Counted from the first letter of the stretch, positions 1 to 10,010 are shown. The stretch is 64,000 bases of DNA from Acetispira formosa (nom. nud.) (GCA_023525915.1 CP026657.1:3248001-3312000); one strand, 5' to 3'. Numbers and translations: made by a program. The notes: a model not told the origin generated them from the letters alone.

Positions 1-185
1 TAGGGCCCGATGATGGACTATTAGTATTTGACCGCAATGGTGATGGCATCATCAATGACGGCAGTGAACTGTTCGGCGAGTATACTCCCAAATATGACGA
101 CCTGGAAGATCTGCTCGGCATTTCAGTGGGAATAATCCAAAAATACAACAGTTGTTTGATAATTTTATCTGATAAGGCGGCATGA
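1..185 (+). pseudogene. 3' fragment of an RTX-type calcium-binding module, open at left edge
   Basis: An open frame enters from the left edge (codons start at position 3) and stops at 183-185. It encodes GPDDGLLVFDRNGDGIINDG, a DxNxDG calcium-binding loop, followed by ELFGEYTPKYDDLED. Bases 1-138 match 1908-2045 and the equivalent stretch of the large RTX gene almost perfectly. At about base 139 the homology ends abruptly, and the frame runs through unrelated codons (IIQKYNSCLI) to the stop. I read it as the end of a truncated copy of the RTX 5' module. It is the first of three such modules in this locus. Because the 5' end is outside the window, its upstream N-terminal domain is unknown. Confidence 0.75.
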
Positions 186-195
186 GGAATTGAAT

Positions 196-1278
196 ATGAA
201 GAAGGTTATATTTTACTTATTATCAATTTTTGTTTTACTGCTTGTAAAGACATATGCGGCCGCTGAAGAACGAATACTAGGTTCTTCGAAATGTAAGGCG
301 CTTGAACCTTCAATTTATTTGTCGGCCGATGATCTGGAATTTAAGATTCCAGCCGCCTTTTCTGAAAAAATACACTATTCGAACTATTTTTCTTTTGACG
401 ATGGTCACTATTTAAGAATGAATGAGTACTTATACTCTGATGAAAAAAATAAAAATGATAACGCCAAAGAAATGCATGATAAGTATAGAAACAGTCATCT
501 TAAATATCTTAATATGCCGCTTAGCAAAGAGTATGTAACTAGGTCTGGTAAGACTGTTTATGTGGTAATTGGACGCAACCCATATCGTGGCAGCTATGAA
601 AGTGATTCAAAAAACCAAAATATTATAATGCTTGATTCTTATATTGACTTTGGTGGTGGGTATGTAAATATATGGTCAAAATTTAAGTGCGGTGAATCAT
701 ATGATAGCGATAGATTACAGGCTGATTATTGCTTAGACAGTGCAATGAATGGATTTCTATTATGGGTTGAAACTTTTTTATCAGCATATGAATGGATTGG
801 CAATAAACGTGTTGAAAGTAAATCAAAATATCGTACAAGGTACGGACTCATTAATGTTACAGGCATAAAAAATAGACCCTTATACAATATTGAAATTTTC
901 CCAACCAACTGTGGAATATTGTCGGCACTGACCATTGATAATCGATATCGAGGGCAAAACATTGGTGAATGGAGTGAATCGATTTTAGGGGGTGATCTTG
1001 AAAATATACACCTTCATAATGATATGTTGCCTCCTATAATTATCGTTTATTCACGAATGATAAACGGTAGGGCTGGTATTGAAACGATTCAATTCAATCG
1101 ACAGGATTTTGCTCTTCTCCTCATTTGGACAGAGATTCCAACCAAAGGCTATAGTAAAAATACTTATCTAACAACTTGCATGTATGCGGGGCTTCCTATG
1201 GAGGTCGAGAATAATACTTTTGATCCGGAAAGTTCGTTTAAGCTATGGGAAAGTGTATTAAATTTTAGTGCACTATAA
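196..1278 (+). CDS. secreted/periplasmic protein of unknown function in RTX locus
   Basis: A 360-aa protein with a clear Sec signal peptide (MKK, then a hydrophobic run, then AAA) at residues 1-22. I chose ATG 196 because GAGGAA at 184-189 lies 6 nt upstream; the in-frame TTG at 190 would overlap that ribosome binding site. The mature part has five cysteines (in SKCKA, FKCGE, DYCLD, TNCGI, TTCMY), consistent with an oxidising compartment. No family is recognised. The gene is strikingly AT-rich compared with the housekeeping genes of the window. It begins 10 bp after the truncated module at 1-185, so the two look co-transcribed. By position it could be a partner or immunity protein of the preceding module, but nothing in the sequence shows that directly. 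Confidence 0.7.
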   Translation: MKKVIFYLLSIFVLLLVKTYAAAEERILGSSKCKALEPSIYLSADDLEFKIPAAFSEKIHYSNYFSFDDGHYLRMNEYLYSDEKNKNDNAKEMHDKYRNSHLKYLNMPLSKEYVTRSGKTVYVVIGRNPYRGSYESDSKNQNIIMLDSYIDFGGGYVNIWSKFKCGESYDSDRLQADYCLDSAMNGFLLWVETFLSAYEWIGNKRVESKSKYRTRYGLINVTGIKNRPLYNIEIFPTNCGILSALTIDNRYRGQNIGEWSESILGGDLENIHLHNDMLPPIIIVYSRMINGRAGIETIQFNRQDFALLLIWTEIPTKGYSKNTYLTTCMYAGLPMEVENNTFDPESSFKLWESVLNFSAL

Positions 1279-1353
1279 AATATACATTTGACCTGACTAG
1301 TGTAGAATTGCATTAATATTTTTAGTGGTCAGTGACATTAAGGAGTGTCTGTC

Positions 1354-2457
1354 ATGGGTAATCTTAAAATCGATCATACAAAAGTTAGAATGAAAAAAGC
1401 TTACGATTTGTTCTTAAAGTACTATTCCATAACTGGAAATTTACAAGCAGCTCATGATTACACATTGAGAGACTTGTCCGGCTGGAAAGAACATACAGGT
1501 GTCATAGCCAAAGGCATTGAGTTGGCGCGCGATTATTTATATCAATCTGGAACTGTAAGGGACCAGGATAAATTTTTTGATGACAATTATACTCCACCAA
1601 AATTGCCAGATGGAATAAATGAAGGCGTAAAAAATATGTTCCAAGGCTGGAGCAGCCAGCTGATAAATATGGGTTATACAGATGAAGAAATCTATGATCT
1701 ATTGATGTCAATTAAAAAGTTTTTAAACATTGATAAATACGGTTTTATTGACTCAAAGATAACAGAAATACTAAGAGGTCTGATGAATATGCCGGTAGAT
1801 CCATTGGCATTAGACCTTGATGGTGACGGCATTGAGACAATCAGTAGTGACAAGGGAATAGTCTTTGACCACGATGGTGATGGCCTCAAAAAAGGAACGG
1901 GATGGATAGGGCCCGATGATGGACTATTAGTATTTGACCGTAATGGTGATGGCATCATCAATGACGGCAGTGAACTGTTCGGCGAGTATACTCCCAAATA
2001 TGACGGCCTGGAAGATCTGCCCGGCATTTCAGTGGGAATAAGCCAAGGCGATGGCAGTGGCGGAAGCAGCGCCAATGTCGAAAGGGCCGACCCACCCAAA
2101 TGTAAAAATGGCTTTGAAGCTCTGGCACAGGAAGACACCAATGGTGACGGTATTGTCAATCATCTCGATGACAACTGGCAGCATCTGAAGGTCTGGCGTG
2201 ATTTGAATCAGGACGGCGTCAGTCAGGCCAATGAGCTTTTCACCTTGGAAGAACTAGGCATAACCGGCATCGATCTGAACTATAAGTCCACCAATAATAA
2301 TGTGACCGGTGCTGTTCAAACCTGGGAAATGGTGGGCGGCCGAAACGAGCCTGTGATGTTTGACCTGGACGGCGACGGCCGCAAAAGTGCGGGCGGGTGG
2401 GTGTCACAGGGCGATGGGCTTCATATGTATAACCGAAACGGTGACCTATTTGTGTAG
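1354..2457 (+). CDS. truncated RTX-type protein: unique N-terminus plus EF-hand-like calcium-binding module
   Basis: A 367-aa protein. ATG 1354 follows AGGAG at 1341-1345 with an 8-nt gap; the GTG at 1345 lies inside that site. Residues 1-146 are unique, charged and unlike the start of the RTX gene downstream. Codons for bases 1792-2329 match 3604-4141 base for base with few differences and no indels. They encode DLDGDGIETI, FDHDGDGL, FDRNGDGIINDG, DTNGDGIVNH and DLNQDGVSQA calcium loops. After 2330 the protein starts another loop (FDLDGDGRK, then MYNRNGD) and stops, whereas the full-length RTX protein continues for almost 2000 residues. There is no RTX nonapeptide array and no C-terminal secretion signal. 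A weak promoter is possible (TTGACC 1288, CATTAA 1311). It may be a silent cassette or a stand-alone calcium-binding protein. Confidence 0.7.
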   Translation: MGNLKIDHTKVRMKKAYDLFLKYYSITGNLQAAHDYTLRDLSGWKEHTGVIAKGIELARDYLYQSGTVRDQDKFFDDNYTPPKLPDGINEGVKNMFQGWSSQLINMGYTDEEIYDLLMSIKKFLNIDKYGFIDSKITEILRGLMNMPVDPLALDLDGDGIETISSDKGIVFDHDGDGLKKGTGWIGPDDGLLVFDRNGDGIINDGSELFGEYTPKYDGLEDLPGISVGISQGDGSGGSSANVERADPPKCKNGFEALAQEDTNGDGIVNHLDDNWQHLKVWRDLNQDGVSQANELFTLEELGITGIDLNYKSTNNNVTGAVQTWEMVGGRNEPVMFDLDGDGRKSAGGWVSQGDGLHMYNRNGDLFV

Positions 2458-2473
2458 AATTGTGGGAGAAACA

Positions 2474-3127
2474 ATGAAGAAAAGTTTCTTGATTTTTTTT
2501 ATTACATTTGTCCTGCAAATTTTATACTGTGGTATTTCTTATTCACAGGGTAATGTTTTTAATATTTGTGCCCCAGGATTATTTCAAAAAAATGCGCCTC
2601 AAGCTGATAAGCTGTCTTTTAAGATAAAGTCAGATTCAGGTGATGGTATTTTTGAAATTGTATGTGTGGATTCATCTCCATTAAGAGTTGGATTTCGTTT
2701 TATAATGGACACTCCTCTTGCTTATCAGCAGCAGTTTCCTATTGATAATAAGTTTCCAGGTGCGAAGAAGAAACGGTATATACATCGTGGGCAATGTTTC
2801 GCAGGCTATGCGGTTGATCATACGAATAGATACCCCATGTCTGAATGGTCATGTACATATGCTTTCAATGAAAAGACTAAAAAGCTAAATGTAACTGTAG
2901 ACATGCTATTGTCATCCAATTATGATTTTGGTCGCATTCAAATTGATAAAATATGTCCGGCCGATATCATTGGTAATTTTTTCTATGACCTATGGTGTGC
3001 GAAAGAAATGGGACTATCTGTTTTATTTCCTAATGGTTTGCATTTGAACCAGAATTTTGATATTGCATCATTTTGGATAAATGTCAAATCTCAACATATT
3101 CAATACTTACCCGATAATTCTATCTGA
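2474..3127 (+). CDS. small secreted protein of unknown function upstream of the RTX gene
   Basis: A 217-aa protein starting at ATG 2474 after GGGAGAA at 2464-2470. MKK followed by a hydrophobic stretch to about residue 23 (ending SYSQG) is a Sec signal peptide. The mature part has six cysteines (NICAP, IVCVD, GQCFA, WSCTY, KICPA, LWCAK), again suggesting a periplasmic or exported disulfide-bonded protein. The gene is AT-rich, like the 360-aa secreted gene upstream, but the two do not look like each other. It lies 16 bp after the truncated RTX module gene and 11 bp before the large RTX gene, so the three are probably one transcript. Function is not recognised. A longer in-frame reading opens at 2360 but would overlap the upstream gene and lose the signal peptide. 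Confidence 0.7.
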   Translation: MKKSFLIFFITFVLQILYCGISYSQGNVFNICAPGLFQKNAPQADKLSFKIKSDSGDGIFEIVCVDSSPLRVGFRFIMDTPLAYQQQFPIDNKFPGAKKKRYIHRGQCFAGYAVDHTNRYPMSEWSCTYAFNEKTKKLNVTVDMLLSSNYDFGRIQIDKICPADIIGNFFYDLWCAKEMGLSVLFPNGLHLNQNFDIASFWINVKSQHIQYLPDNSI

Positions 3128-3138
3128 ATGGAGACAGT

Positions 3139-6100
3139 ATGCCTACACCCTATTATTATACCAAACAACAAGCCGAAGACGATTTCAAGACAGGATTTAA
3201 AAATGGTCTAGAATTCGGATATGATAACATGTTGAATTATCAACTGAAATTAGGTGGAGCAACTCTGTATCAGAGCTATAATTATAAGATTGGTTATTAT
3301 TACGGCGCACTTTTTTATGATTACTTTGACAGAAACCCTGAGAAGTCCAATGAAGACTTTGCCATGAAATTTATGAACAAAGTAATTTCGTTAAGCGATG
3401 GTACTGGTAAGCCATGTTATGCATTAACAGAGGACTTTGAGGGGCAAAAGTGCACACTAATATGGGATTCTGAAAAGCCACCATTGTTTGATAAAGGAGA
3501 ACCGCCTCAAAACCCATTAGACCAATTTCGATACAATAAATGGTATATAAGTTATTCTATAAACCCAGAATTGTCTTCGTTGTTAGCTGGTTTGATGGCT
3601 GCTCCGGTAGATCCATTGGCATTAGACCTTGATGGTGACGGCATTGAGACAATCAGTAGTGACAAGGGGATAGTCTTTGACCACGATGGTGATGGCCTCA
3701 AAAAAGGAACGGGATGGATAGGGCCCGATGATGGACTATTAGTATTTGACCGCAATGGTGATGGCATAATCAATGACGGCAGTGAACTGTTTGGCGAGTA
3801 TACTCCCAAATATGACGGCCTGGAAGATCTGCCCGGCATTTCAGTGGGAATAAGCCAAGGCGATGGCAGTGGCGGAAGCAGCGCCAATGTCGAAAGGGCC
3901 GACCCAACCAAATGTAAAAATGGCTTTGAAGCTCTGGCACAGGAAGACACCAATGGTGACGGTATTGTCAATCATCTCGATGAGAACTGGCAGCATCTGA
4001 AGGTCTGGCGTGATTTGAATCAGGACGGCGTCAGTCAGGCCAATGAGCTTTTCACCTTGGAAGAACTAGGCATAACCGGCATCGATCTGAACTATAAGTC
4101 CACCAATAATAATGTGGCCGGTGGTGTTCAAACCGGGGAAACGGTTTACATAAAAGAAGATGGCTCCACCGGCAAGGTCGGCCAGTTTGATTTCAGCCAT
4201 AATCCGTTTTATCGCGAATTCACCGACAGCATTGAAATCCCGGAGGATATGTATTACCTGCCGGATATGCAGGGCAGCGGCGCGGTGCGCGATCTGCTGG
4301 AAGCCGCCGCCGGCGAGGCCCGGGAGTGGAATAATTTGGGTCATAGTTTAGAAACTGAGGCTCCTTTACAGGCTGTGTTGGACAAGTTCAGCCAAGCTGC
4401 CACCCGGTCGGCCCAAGTGGAGCTGATGGATGATCTGCTGTATCGATGGGCCTGGACCAGCGGCATTTTCACCAAAAACAGATGCCCCGGATATGTGATC
4501 GAACATTACACCATTCCGGTAGATGAGCGAGCGGAATGGGCTAAAAAAGTCGGTACGCTTGAAGCTTTTTACGGCCAGTATTTCTATTTAGGTGGAGATA
4601 TATCTATTGAAGATCAGCTTCTATGGAATATGACTTTAGTTTCAAATAAAAACAATGGCACAAACAACCAGCCGCCGACCATTCGAATCAACTGGAGCAT
4701 CACTCAGATCAGCACTATAAACGAAGCCTATGACATTCTGAAGGAATCAGTTTACAATGCCCTAGTTCTCCAAACTCGTCTCGCTTCTGTCTTCGATTTG
4801 ATAGAACTCAGCATCGATATGGAGACTATGGATGTGGCTTTTGATTTCAGCAAGGTGATCGATTATTTCGAATCAAAGCTGTCGGCAGATCCGGTGAATG
4901 GCTTGTCAGACCTTGTAGATTTCAATCGCGCCTCCAGTTCACTTCTGGCCAATACTGGCTGGCATGGTTATGACTTGGTTGTTGATTTTATTCAGAGCAA
5001 TTCTGATACTTCAAGATTTAATCACCTTTATGAACAACTTGGGCTGAATGTGTACGGCCTGACCACCTATAACCCTCGGGGAACGTCAGGCAATGATGTT
5101 ATTTTTGGCGGGGCTGGCAGTGATTCAATCAACGGAGGCAATGGTGATGACGTATTATATGGTGGAGTAGGAGATGATACGCTATGTAGTGGAGCCGGTA
5201 ATGATGTTCTTAGGGGCGGGGAAGGTAATGATAAACTGTATGGTGGGACTGGTGATGATATCCTGGAGGGTGGTATAGGTGATGACTATCTAGACGGGGA
5301 AAGCGGCGACGATGTTCTATATGGCGATGAAGGGGACGACAGTCTGTACGGCGGCTATGGGAACGACACTCTGGACGGTGGAAGCGGCAACGATTACCTG
5401 GAAGGCGGAGCCGGTGATGATACATATGTGTTCGGGAAAGGTTATGGGCACGACAGGGTAAACGCGAGCGACAGCAACGGCGGCAAGCGTGACACCGTGC
5501 GGCTGGTGGGCTTGACGGCCGAAGATGTGGAGTTCACGACCAGGCGGGACACGAGCAATGTCAACTATCATAACCTGATAATCCGCATCAAGGAGACGGG
5601 GGAGACGCTGACCATCGAGCGGGCCATATATTATTCGAAATCCAGCTTCAACTCATACAGCATCCAGGCGATCGAATTCGGTGACGGAAGTGTGCTGGAG
5701 TGGCCGGAACTGACAGCCGGGGGATACATATCCTCCCTTTGGACGGAAGGTGACGACGTCCAGTACGGCAGCCGGGTCGACACATTAATGTACGGCGGAG
5801 CCGGTGACGACAAGCTCTACGGCGGAGCCGGCCACGATATCCTGGACGGCGGGAGCGGCAACGATCACCTGGAAGGCGGAAGCGGGAATGATACGTATGT
5901 GTTCGGCAAGGGTTATGGCCATGACACGGTAAACGCCAATGACGTCGACAGCGGCAAGCGTGACACAGTGCGGCTGGTGGGCTTGACGGCCGACGATGTG
6001 GAGTTCATAACCGCCCGGTACACGAGCAACGCCAACTATCATAACCTGATAATTCGCATCAAGGAGACGGGGGAGACGCTGACCATCGAGCAGGCCATTT

Positions 6101-9100
6101 ATTATTCGGGCACCAACTTCAACTCATACAGCATCCAGGCCATTGAGTTAGGTGACGGGACAGTGATGGAGTGGTCGGACTTTGCAAAGTCAGGTCTGGC
6201 CGGCGTAGCCTATACCGATGGTGACGACAACCTGACGGCGACCCGCCTCAACAGCACCCTGCGCGGCGGAGCCGGCAACGACAAGCTGACCGGGGAAGGC
6301 GGCGACGATGTTCTATATGGTGATGAAGGGGACGATAGTCTGTACTGCGGCTATGGGAACGACACTCTGGACGGTGGAAGCGGCAACGATTACCTGGAAG
6401 GCGGAGCCGGTGATGATACATATGTGTTCGGGAAAGGTTATGGCCACGACAGGGTAAACGCGAGCGACAGCAACAGCGGCAAGCGCGACATAGTGCGGCT
6501 GGTGGGCTTGACGGCCGAAGATGTGGAGTTCACGACCAGCCGGTACACGAGCAATGCCAACTATCATAACCTGATAATCCGCATCAAGGAGACAGGGGAG
6601 ACGCTGACCATCGAGCGGGCCATATATTATTCGAAGTCCAGCTTCAACTCATACAGCATCCAGGCGATCGAGTTCGGTGACGGAAGTGTGCTGGAGTGGT
6701 CTGAATTCGAATCAGGCAAAAAGCCGCTGTTCGAAGCGGGGACAGACGGAAACGACACATTATACGGCAGCCGTCTGGGTTCATCACTGTACGGCGGAGT
6801 CGGCAATGACTCGCTAAGAGGCGATGTCGGCAACGACACACTTTATGGCGAACAGGGCAATGACATACTGAGCGGTGGAGACGGCAATGATATTCTGTAT
6901 GGCGGAGAAGGTGATGACTCGCTGTATGGAGGAAACGGCGACGATATATTGTCAGGTGGAGCCGGCAACGACTTTCTCGATGGCGGAGCCGGCAACGACA
7001 TATATGTATTTGGCAAAGGTGACGGCAACGACAGGGTAAACAGTTCCGACGGCAACAGCGGCAAGCGTGACATAGTGCGTCTGGTGGGCTTGACGGCCGA
7101 AGACGTGGAGTTCATGACCAGCCGCAACACGAGCAATGCCAACTATCATAACCTGGTAATCCGCATCAAGGAGACGGGGGAAACACTGACCATCGAGCGG
7201 GCCATATATTATTCGAAATCCAGCTTCAACTCATACAGCATCCAGGCGATCGAATTCGGTGACGGAAGTGTGCTGGAGTGGCCGGAACTGACAGCCGGGG
7301 GATACATATCCTCCCTTTGGACGGAAGGTGACGACGTCCAATACGGCAGCCGGGTCGACACATTAATGTACGGCGGAGCCGGTGACGACAAACTCTACGG
7401 CGGAGCCGGCCACGATATCCTGGACGGCGGGAGCGGCAACGATCACCTGGAAGGCGGAAGCGGGAATGATACGTATGTGTTCGGCAAGGGTTATGGCCAT
7501 GACACGGTAAACGCCAATGACGTCGACTGCGGCAAGCGTGACACAGTGCGGCTGGTGGGCTTGACGGCCGACGATGTGGAGTTCATAACTGCCCGCGACA
7601 CGAGCAATGCCAACTATCATAACCTGATAATTCGCATCAAGGAGACGGGGGAGACGCTGACCATCGAGCGAGCCATTTATTATTCGGGCACCAACTTCAA
7701 CTCATACAGCATCCAGGCCATTGAGTTAGGTGACGGGACAGTGATGGAGTGGTCGGACTTTGCAAAGTCAGGTCTGGCCGGCGTAGCCTATACCGATGGT
7801 GACGACAACCTGACGGCGACCCGCCTCAACAGCACCCTGCGCGGCGGAGCCGGCAACGACAAGCTGACCGGGGAAAGCGGCGACGATGTTCTATATGGCG
7901 ATGAAGGGGACGATAGTCTGTACGGCGGCTATGGGAACGACACTCTGGACGGTGGAAGCGGCAACGATTATCTGGAAGGCGGAGCCGGTGATGATACATA
8001 TGTGTTCGGGAAAGGTTATGGCCACGACAGGGTAAACGCGAGCGACAGCAACAGCGGCAAGCGCGACATAGTGCGGCTGGTGGGCTTGACGGCCGAAGAT
8101 GTGGAGTTCACGACCAGGCGGGACATGAGCAATGCCAACTATCATAACCTGATAATCCGCATCAAGGAGACAGGGGAGACGCTGACCATCGAGCGGGCCA
8201 TATATTATTCGAAATCCAGCTTCAACTCATACAGCATCCAGGCGATCGAGTTCGGTGACGGAAGTGTGCTGGAGTGGTCTGAATTCGAATCAGGCAAAAA
8301 GCCGCTGTTCGAAGCGGGGACAGACGGAAACGACACATTATACGGCAGCCGTCTGGGTTCATCACTGTACGGCGGAGTCGGCAATGACTCGCTAAGAGGC
8401 GATGTCGGCAACGACACACTTTATGGCGAACAGGGCAATGACATACTGAGCGGTGGAGACGGCAATGATATTCTGTATGGCGGAGAAGGTGATGACTCGC
8501 TGTATGGAGGAAACGGCGACGATATATTGTCAGGCGGCGCCGGCAACGACTTTCTCGATGGCGGAGCCGGCAACGACATATATGTATTTGGCAAAGGTGA
8601 CGGCCACGACAGGGTAAACAGTTCCGACGGCAACAGCGGCAAGCGTGACATAGTGCGTCTGGTGGGCTTGACGGCCGAAGACGTGGAGTTCATGACCAGC
8701 CGCAACACGAGCAATGTCAACTATCATAACCTGATAATCCGCATCAAGGAGACGGGGGAAACACTGACCATCGAGCAGGCCATTCATTATTCCAGCACCA
8801 GCTTCAACTCATACAGCATCCAGGCGATCGAGTTCGGTGACGGAAGTGTGCTGGAGTGGCCGGAACTGATAGCCGGGGGATACATATCCTCTCTATGGAC
8901 GGAAGGTGACGACGTCCAGTACGGCAGCCGGGTCGATACATTAATGTACGGCGGAGCCGGTGACGACAAGCTCTACGGCGGAGCCGGCCACGATATCCTG
9001 GACGGCGGGAGCGGCAACGATCACCTGGAAGGCGGAAGCGGGGATGATACGTATGTGTTCGGCAAGGGTTATGGCCATGACACGGTAAACGCCAATGACG

Positions 9101-9939
9101 TCGACAGCGGCAAGCGTGACACAGTGCGGCTGGTGGGCTTGACGGCCGACGATGTGGAGTTCATAACTGCCCGCGACACGAGCAACGCCAACTATCATAA
9201 CCTGATAATCCGCATCAAGGAGACGGGGGAGACGCTGACCATCGAGCGAGCCATTTATTATTCGGGCACCAACTTCAACTCATACAGCATCCAGGCCATT
9301 GAGTTAGGTGACGGGACAGTGATGGAGTGGTCGGACTTTGCAAAGTCAGGTCTGGCCGGCGTAGCCTATACCGATGGTGACGACAACCTGACGGCGACCC
9401 GCCTCAACAGCACCCTGCGCGGCGGAGCCGGCAACGACAAGCTGACCGGGGAAAGCGGCGACGATGTTCTATATGGCGATGAAGGGGACGATAGTCTGTA
9501 CGGCGGCTATGGGAACGACACTCTGGACGGTGGAAGCGGCAACGATTATCTGGAAGGCGGAGCGGGTGATGATACATATCTGTTCCGGGCAGGCTGGGGG
9601 CAGGATACCATCAACAACAGCGGCGGCGGCAATGATCTTTTGAAGTTTGAAGACTTGAATCCGGCGGAGCTGTGGTTCGGGAAATCCGGGAATCATCTGA
9701 CGATAGGCCTGGTTGGAAGCAGCGACAAGGTGACAGTCAGCAATTGGTACTACAGCAGCTCTTACATGGTCGATACCATAGAAGCGGGCGGCAGTGTGAT
9801 AACTGAATCGCAGGTGGCGCAGATGGTGCAGGCCATGGCGGCGGTCGGGACGCCTGGCGGCGTCGATGGGCAGTGGACTGATGAGCAGAAAGAGGCTCTG
9901 ACTCCCATACTCAGCACTTATTGGAAGTCCGCCGCTTAA
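3139..9939 (+). CDS. giant RTX (haemolysin-type calcium-binding) protein, predicted type I secretion substrate
   Basis: 2266 aa; ATG 3139 follows TGGAGA at 3129-3134. Residues 1-155 are a unique Tyr-rich N-terminus. Residues 156-334 are the EF-hand-like calcium-loop module shared with the two truncated copies upstream. Residues 335-645 are a non-repetitive domain. From about 648 to 2140 come GGxGxDxLx nonapeptide blocks alternating with eight copies of a roughly 100-aa domain (RLVGLTAEDVEF, then RIKETGETLTIE, then IQAIEFGDGS) that matches the haemolysin-type calcium-binding related family. The last 125 residues (DTINNSGGGNDLLKF, then QVAQMVQAMAA, ending ALTPILSTYWKSAA) look like the uncleaved C-terminal signal of type I secreted RTX proteins. 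There is no signal peptide and no visible protease, lipase or acyltransferase motif. I infer an adhesin or surface/biofilm protein. No HlyB/HlyD/TolC genes are in the window. Confidence 0.9.
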   Translation: MPTPYYYTKQQAEDDFKTGFKNGLEFGYDNMLNYQLKLGGATLYQSYNYKIGYYYGALFYDYFDRNPEKSNEDFAMKFMNKVISLSDGTGKPCYALTEDFEGQKCTLIWDSEKPPLFDKGEPPQNPLDQFRYNKWYISYSINPELSSLLAGLMAAPVDPLALDLDGDGIETISSDKGIVFDHDGDGLKKGTGWIGPDDGLLVFDRNGDGIINDGSELFGEYTPKYDGLEDLPGISVGISQGDGSGGSSANVERADPTKCKNGFEALAQEDTNGDGIVNHLDENWQHLKVWRDLNQDGVSQANELFTLEELGITGIDLNYKSTNNNVAGGVQTGETVYIKEDGSTGKVGQFDFSHNPFYREFTDSIEIPEDMYYLPDMQGSGAVRDLLEAAAGEAREWNNLGHSLETEAPLQAVLDKFSQAATRSAQVELMDDLLYRWAWTSGIFTKNRCPGYVIEHYTIPVDERAEWAKKVGTLEAFYGQYFYLGGDISIEDQLLWNMTLVSNKNNGTNNQPPTIRINWSITQISTINEAYDILKESVYNALVLQTRLASVFDLIELSIDMETMDVAFDFSKVIDYFESKLSADPVNGLSDLVDFNRASSSLLANTGWHGYDLVVDFIQSNSDTSRFNHLYEQLGLNVYGLTTYNPRGTSGNDVIFGGAGSDSINGGNGDDVLYGGVGDDTLCSGAGNDVLRGGEGNDKLYGGTGDDILEGGIGDDYLDGESGDDVLYGDEGDDSLYGGYGNDTLDGGSGNDYLEGGAGDDTYVFGKGYGHDRVNASDSNGGKRDTVRLVGLTAEDVEFTTRRDTSNVNYHNLIIRIKETGETLTIERAIYYSKSSFNSYSIQAIEFGDGSVLEWPELTAGGYISSLWTEGDDVQYGSRVDTLMYGGAGDDKLYGGAGHDILDGGSGNDHLEGGSGNDTYVFGKGYGHDTVNANDVDSGKRDTVRLVGLTADDVEFITARYTSNANYHNLIIRIKETGETLTIEQAIYYSGTNFNSYSIQAIELGDGTVMEWSDFAKSGLAGVAYTDGDDNLTATRLNSTLRGGAGNDKLTGEGGDDVLYGDEGDDSLYCGYGNDTLDGGSGNDYLEGGAGDDTYVFGKGYGHDRVNASDSNSGKRDIVRLVGLTAEDVEFTTSRYTSNANYHNLIIRIKETGETLTIERAIYYSKSSFNSYSIQAIEFGDGSVLEWSEFESGKKPLFEAGTDGNDTLYGSRLGSSLYGGVGNDSLRGDVGNDTLYGEQGNDILSGGDGNDILYGGEGDDSLYGGNGDDILSGGAGNDFLDGGAGNDIYVFGKGDGNDRVNSSDGNSGKRDIVRLVGLTAEDVEFMTSRNTSNANYHNLVIRIKETGETLTIERAIYYSKSSFNSYSIQAIEFGDGSVLEWPELTAGGYISSLWTEGDDVQYGSRVDTLMYGGAGDDKLYGGAGHDILDGGSGNDHLEGGSGNDTYVFGKGYGHDTVNANDVDCGKRDTVRLVGLTADDVEFITARDTSNANYHNLIIRIKETGETLTIERAIYYSGTNFNSYSIQAIELGDGTVMEWSDFAKSGLAGVAYTDGDDNLTATRLNSTLRGGAGNDKLTGESGDDVLYGDEGDDSLYGGYGNDTLDGGSGNDYLEGGAGDDTYVFGKGYGHDRVNASDSNSGKRDIVRLVGLTAEDVEFTTRRDMSNANYHNLIIRIKETGETLTIERAIYYSKSSFNSYSIQAIEFGDGSVLEWSEFESGKKPLFEAGTDGNDTLYGSRLGSSLYGGVGNDSLRGDVGNDTLYGEQGNDILSGGDGNDILYGGEGDDSLYGGNGDDILSGGAGNDFLDGGAGNDIYVFGKGDGHDRVNSSDGNSGKRDIVRLVGLTAEDVEFMTSRNTSNVNYHNLIIRIKETGETLTIEQAIHYSSTSFNSYSIQAIEFGDGSVLEWPELIAGGYISSLWTEGDDVQYGSRVDTLMYGGAGDDKLYGGAGHDILDGGSGNDHLEGGSGDDTYVFGKGYGHDTVNANDVDSGKRDTVRLVGLTADDVEFITARDTSNANYHNLIIRIKETGETLTIERAIYYSGTNFNSYSIQAIELGDGTVMEWSDFAKSGLAGVAYTDGDDNLTATRLNSTLRGGAGNDKLTGESGDDVLYGDEGDDSLYGGYGNDTLDGGSGNDYLEGGAGDDTYLFRAGWGQDTINNSGGGNDLLKFEDLNPAELWFGKSGNHLTIGLVGSSDKVTVSNWYYSSSYMVDTIEAGGSVITESQVAQMVQAMAAVGTPGGVDGQWTDEQKEALTPILSTYWKSAA
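5470..9560 (+). repeat. 1578-bp in-frame tandem repeat in the RTX gene
   Basis: The same sequence recurs at a strict 1578-bp (526-codon) period: for example the TAGGYISSLW segment begins near 5718, 7296 and 8874, and the SEFESGKKPLF segment near 6706 and 8284. There are about 2.6 copies. Each unit has three sub-modules, each made of nonapeptides plus one calcium-related domain, with distinct linkers (TAGGYISS, AKSGLAGV, ESGKKPLF). Copies are nearly identical at the DNA level, which points to recent duplication or gene conversion. Confidence 0.9.
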
Positions 9940-9966
9940 TGGCGTTTGGAACATTCGTTAATCGAA

Positions 9967-10010
9967 CATAGCCCGGTTTGACAGCGCGTCTGACCGGGCT
10001 ATGTTTTGTC
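9967..10010 (+). terminator. rho-independent terminator of the RTX gene
   Basis: A perfect 11-bp stem (CATAGCCCGGT at 9967-9977, ACCGGGCTATG at 9993-10003) with a 15-nt loop, followed by TTTTGTC, 28 bp after the RTX stop codon. Confidence 0.85.

Noticed and set aside
3552..9954. Many open frames on the strand opposite the RTX gene, several repeated at 1578-bp spacing
   Set aside because: They are shadows produced by the repetitive GGAGxxGGxAACGAC-type codons; no ribosome binding sites, low-complexity products.
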